DNA from: Opitutaceae bacterium
GTDB taxonomy: Bacteria > Verrucomicrobiota > Verrucomicrobiia > Opitutales > Opitutaceae
Reading direction: 5' to 3'
Assembly: GCA_947474995.1 (NCBI GenBank)
Contig: CANJNJ010000006.1
Location: 1-64,000 of the forward strand
Length of the DNA stretch: 64,000 nucleotides
Shown: one piece after another, positions 60,852 to 64,000 of the stretch
How the letters are laid out: every line of letters starts with the position of its first letter
How positions within the stretch are numbered: position 1 is the stretch's first letter
Position numbers and translations under genes: made by a program
Notes under the pieces: generated by a model
The model's input: only the letters and a program-made list of their open reading frames with translations
Database searches by the model: none
What the model was told of the DNA's origin: nothing

Positions 60852-61229
60852 TCAGGCCGGCAGCAGCGAGAATAACGCGCACTGCCGCGCTTCCGTCACG
60901 GACAGAACCCAGCCGTTGAGCATCACCGTCCGGCCGCGGGCAAAGTCGAGCTGCACCTCTTCCTTCACGCGGGCGCGGAGCGCGGTGGCCTTCATCGCTC
61001 CCGTTTGCGTCAGGATTTTCTGCTCCAAGACGGAAGAACTATTTTCGTCCGGGACGCGCTCCCGGTAACGAAGTCCCAGCGCGCGCACGCCGGCGTCGTT
61101 GCGCAAAACCTCGAGCAAGTGCGGATGCGCGAGCGAGGTCTGGGCCGCGACGGCGCCGCGAGTTGCCGCCGGCCAGACCAAGGCCGCGGTACCGGCCGTG
61201 GCGATTCCGATGAATTGTCGTCGCTTCAT
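60852..61229 (-). CDS. Small Tat-exported protein associated with GMC oxidoreductase
   Basis: MKRRQFIGIATAGTAALVWPAATRGAVA; 31 bp upstream of the GMC gene on the same strand. Confidence 0.6.
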   Translation of the reverse strand: MKRRQFIGIATAGTAALVWPAATRGAVAAQTSLAHPHLLEVLRNDAGVRALGLRYRERVPDENSSSVLEQKILTQTGAMKATALRARVKEEVQLDFARGRTVMLNGWVLSVTEARQCALFSLLPA

Positions 61230-61410
61230 GGCAATTTTCTCGGCCCGTCATCGGCCATCGCATCCGCGGTTACGAGGCAAAACGATCCGGGCGGTCGACG
61301 GATCCAATCTTTTGGATTCCCAAGCCGGGAGTCGGCCAACCAAGTCAAAGGAATGAACGGGGAATCAAGAATTTGGTAATGGCCTGGTTTGAGATAAATC
61401 CTGCCAAACC

Positions 61411-61501
61411 GGTCTCACGCGGAGGCGCGCAGTACGCGGAACCAGCAAAAATCAAATAATTTTAGTGGTTCTCTCCGCGTCTCCGCGCCTCCGCGTGAAA
61501 C
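61411..61501. repeat. Inverted repeat family E copy
   Basis: GGTCTCACGCGGAGGCGCGCAG ... CTCCGCGCCTCCGCGTGAAAC. Confidence 0.8.
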
Positions 61502-61519
61502 TACCTCACCATCAAATTT

Positions 61520-62599
61520 TCACAGCGGGAATCCTTCCGCCGACAAACCGGGGAAAATGCGCAGGGCGTTCTTGTAATAGACCTTCTTCAGCACGTCGTC
61601 CGGCAAATCCAGGCCGTAGAGTTTCCAGATGCCATGGTACTTCCGAATCGGATCAAAGTAATCGTCGTCGGTCTCAAGCAGTCGGAAATAGGTGAAGTAC
61701 TCGCCCACCTCGTAGAGATCTTTGCCGAACATGATCCGATCCTGGTACTTGACGAGGAACCGGTGCGCCGCGCGCGGCTGGCGGCCCAGTTCACTCGTGA
61801 TCGCACCGATTTCGGCGTACACGTTGGGCAGACGATCGAGCAGCGCCCCGAGCCGCCCGAGGTCGTGGCCGAGCCAGCCGAGATGGGCGTTGATGAAGAT
61901 CGTATTCGGATGCTTCTCGAAAAGGGCGTGTTGCTCGTCGATCAACTGCTCCCACGTGAAATCCGTCTGCTGGGACTGGTTGCGCGTGGCGCGCAGCTTC
62001 AGTTCGAGCCAGCGCTCGTTGTTCTTGTCCATCGGCTGAAACAAGCCCCACGGGTCCGCCGTGTGGATGAGCACGGGAATCTTGTACTTCGCACACACCT
62101 CCCACACCCGGTCAAAACGCGGATCGTCAACCTTCACGCGCGTCTTGCCGTCGTAGAGCATCATGCCGAGGTGCTTCCAGACCTTGAGCCCGATCGCGCC
62201 GGCCTTGATGTCGGCCTCGACCTGCGCCGCGGCCCGGGCCGCATAGTCCGGCGCGTCGAGCCCCGCGTAGTCGATATTGGTCATCACCGCGAACCGCTTG
62301 GCGTCACGCCCTTTCATCGCCTGAACCGCCTTGGCGACCCATTGGCCCTGGCCCCCGCTCACCGGCGAGTTGATCAGGATCCGCATGTTCAGGCTGTCCA
62401 TGTCCTGGATCAGCTTGTCCAACCGGCCCGGGGCGACGTCGCGCTGGTGATTGTGCACGTCGATGAACGGAAACTTCGCGCGGGTCAGGTGGTGCTCGGG
62501 CACGCGCAGCGTGGACTTGGGCTCAAACTCCTCGATGGAGATGGACTGGGCTGCGGCGACCGCGGCGGAAACCAAGGCAAGGACGAGATAGGGGCGCAT
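61520..62599 (-). CDS. Amidohydrolase-2 family protein, secreted
   Basis: FPFIDVHNHQRDV; IPVLIHTADPWGLF; IFINAHLGWLGHDLGRLGALLD; IMFGKDLYEVGEYF. Confidence 0.88.
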   Translation of the reverse strand: MRPYLVLALVSAAVAAAQSISIEEFEPKSTLRVPEHHLTRAKFPFIDVHNHQRDVAPGRLDKLIQDMDSLNMRILINSPVSGGQGQWVAKAVQAMKGRDAKRFAVMTNIDYAGLDAPDYAARAAAQVEADIKAGAIGLKVWKHLGMMLYDGKTRVKVDDPRFDRVWEVCAKYKIPVLIHTADPWGLFQPMDKNNERWLELKLRATRNQSQQTDFTWEQLIDEQHALFEKHPNTIFINAHLGWLGHDLGRLGALLDRLPNVYAEIGAITSELGRQPRAAHRFLVKYQDRIMFGKDLYEVGEYFTYFRLLETDDDYFDPIRKYHGIWKLYGLDLPDDVLKKVYYKNALRIFPGLSAEGFPL

Positions 62600-62880
62600 G
62601 GAATTTCAGAATTCGAATCAGGGGCGGGGAGGTTTTGCAGATGACCGCAACCGTCGGTGGCGTCAAACTGAGTTCCGTGCGGGCCCCAGCCGAGACCGGG
62701 TTGAAGACGGGGCTGGGTCTCAGCCAGGAGTGGGACGGCTTTCCGCCGGTGCACTCGGCGCCTTGGTGTTTCCGCGCGAGATTTTCCGCGGAAGGCGGGT
62801 GCATCATGAACGGGATTCGCACCGATTTGGCCGGGAATGGAGTGCCCGGCCAAATCGTCGGGATCGACCTCACGTTCGAC

Positions 62881-62953
62881 GGCCGCGCACGGAGTGCACG
62901 GCCCACCTTGCACGATCATCGTACCGGGTGGGCCGGGCACTCCGTGCGCGGCC
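62881..62953. repeat. Inverted repeat family F (GGCCGCGCACGGAGTGCACGGCCCACC ... GGGTGGGCCGGGCACTCCGTGCGCGGCC)
   Basis: Near-perfect 28-bp arms (2 mismatches). Confidence 0.85.
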
Positions 62954-63167
62954 ATCCCTGGTTTCGAACTCCCGTTCGAGTACAGCCCATGACCCTTAAG
63001 GTGCCCAGCGGTGGACCGTCATCCAACGCGCTGCGAGCGAAAATGCCCCCCGGCCCCGGGCGGCCCGTGCTCCGCGCGCCGAGCGAAAGGCGGAGTGCCC
63101 CCTATTGGGTTACACTACGCCTTTGCGCGCTTCACGTGTCCGCGTGATACTCGATCAACGCCGGCCG

Positions 63168-63773
63168 TCACTTCGTCCAATTGACGTTGCCGACTTCCGC
63201 GATGGGTGCGCAGGCGTCGAAACGACCCGGCACCGGATCGTAATGCAGCACGGTCTTGCCGACGGTTTCGGCCGTGAAATATCCCACCACCGTCAGTTCC
63301 TTGAGCTGATAGAAAAACGTCCCCTCCCGGTTCCGCGCGGCCTCGGCCAGGCGCGTCAACAGAGCGTCCTGCTGCGCCGTCGCAAGCTGCGGGAACGCGC
63401 GTCGGTGCGCCGCCGCGCTCGCCGTCTCGACCTCGGCCAGGCCCGCCGCGAAGAGTTTTTTCTCCTCCGGGCTCAGGTATTTCCCATACATGAGATCGAT
63501 GAACGCGGGCACGCCGACATCGCGCGCACCCGGCGTGTCGGTGCGCGGCAAAATCCGCTCGGCCAGCGCAGCGGCGGTTTCCAGCTGCTGCGCGGTGAGA
63601 TAAACCGGCTTGGCGCCGGCCGCCGCCGGCGCCGACTGCGCCCGCATCACGCCCGACAGGAGCGAGGGCGAAAGGGCCGCCCCGAGGAAGATCGCCGCGC
63701 GTTGGATCGCTTCGCGGCGCGTGATCGCCGGACGCTCCACGGAGCCGCCAGCGCGATTCAGATGGGAATTCAT
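63168..63773 (-). CDS. Gluconate 2-dehydrogenase subunit 3-like protein
   Basis: TRREAIQRAAIFLGAALSPSL; LAERILPRTDTPGARDVGVPAFIDLMYGKYLSPEEKKLF. Confidence 0.85.
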   Translation of the reverse strand: MNSHLNRAGGSVERPAITRREAIQRAAIFLGAALSPSLLSGVMRAQSAPAAAGAKPVYLTAQQLETAAALAERILPRTDTPGARDVGVPAFIDLMYGKYLSPEEKKLFAAGLAEVETASAAAHRRAFPQLATAQQDALLTRLAEAARNREGTFFYQLKELTVVGYFTAETVGKTVLHYDPVPGRFDACAPIAEVGNVNWTK

Positions 63774-63791
63774 GATCGGGGTCCTTCCGCG

Positions 63792-63995
63792 TTAGAGGTT
63801 GCGCTTCTTGAGTTCGCTGACGGCGTAATCGCACGCGCGGGCCGTCAGCGCCATGTAGGTCAGCGACGGGTTCACGCACGACGCCGAGGTCATGCATGCG
63901 CCGTCGGTCACGAAGACATTCGGCGCCGCATGGACCTGATTCCACCGATTAAGGATCGAGGTCTTCGGGTCGCGGCCCATGCGCGCCGTGCCCAT
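63792..63995 (-). CDS. GMC oxidoreductase C-terminus, truncated by the window edge
   Basis: [58 protein letters not shown]. Confidence 0.85.
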   Translation of the reverse strand: MGTARMGRDPKTSILNRWNQVHAAPNVFVTDGACMTSASCVNPSLTYMALTARACDYAVSELKKRNL

Positions 63996-64000
63996 CTCGT

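Noticed and set aside
59466-60875. 469-aa + strand ORF opposite the GMC oxidoreductase
   Set aside because: GMC motifs on - are unambiguous; the antisense ORF is a high-GC shadow.

Overview
The window is GC-rich bacterial chromosome. Its gene content suggests Verrucomicrobiota, probably Opitutaceae-like (Gfo/Idh/MocA and DUF6807 genes, FGly sulfatase, DUF5069 paralogs, TIR/TolB/TPR proteins); this assignment is inference. I support about 50 CDSs. They include an ABC exporter, FitAB/VapBC-like and ParE-like toxin-antitoxin modules, purC, a YdeP-like molybdo-oxidoreductase, penicillin acylase, an NDT-like protein plus upp, a SIS protein plus GlcNAc-type kinase, a VanX-like peptidase, gltB/gltD with a glutaredoxin, lhgO, a hybrid histidine kinase, an enolase-superfamily enzyme, a sulfatase, and a GMC-oxidoreductase cluster. 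I saw no rRNA, tRNA, CRISPR array, phage or IS transposase. Three points stand out. (1) There is a dense population of at least eight families of short palindromic or nested inverted repeats between genes, and some copies lie in-frame inside coding sequences (YdeP-like oxidoreductase, TIR-TPR protein, probably the GlcNAc kinase). (2) A single protein combines class III nucleotide cyclase, TIR, TM, TolB-like and TPR regions. It sits directly upstream of a small beta-rich protein of unknown function, and a cyclase-less paralog lies about 25 kb away. (3) A FitAB-like module has a perfect TGCTATCA-G-TGATAGCA dyad at its start. Several decayed or frameshifted genes are also visible (DUF3016, DUF2157, AlkD-like, an epimerase C-terminus, and a HicB-like ORF without a full toxin). 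Family names come from reading the motifs; no searches were run.
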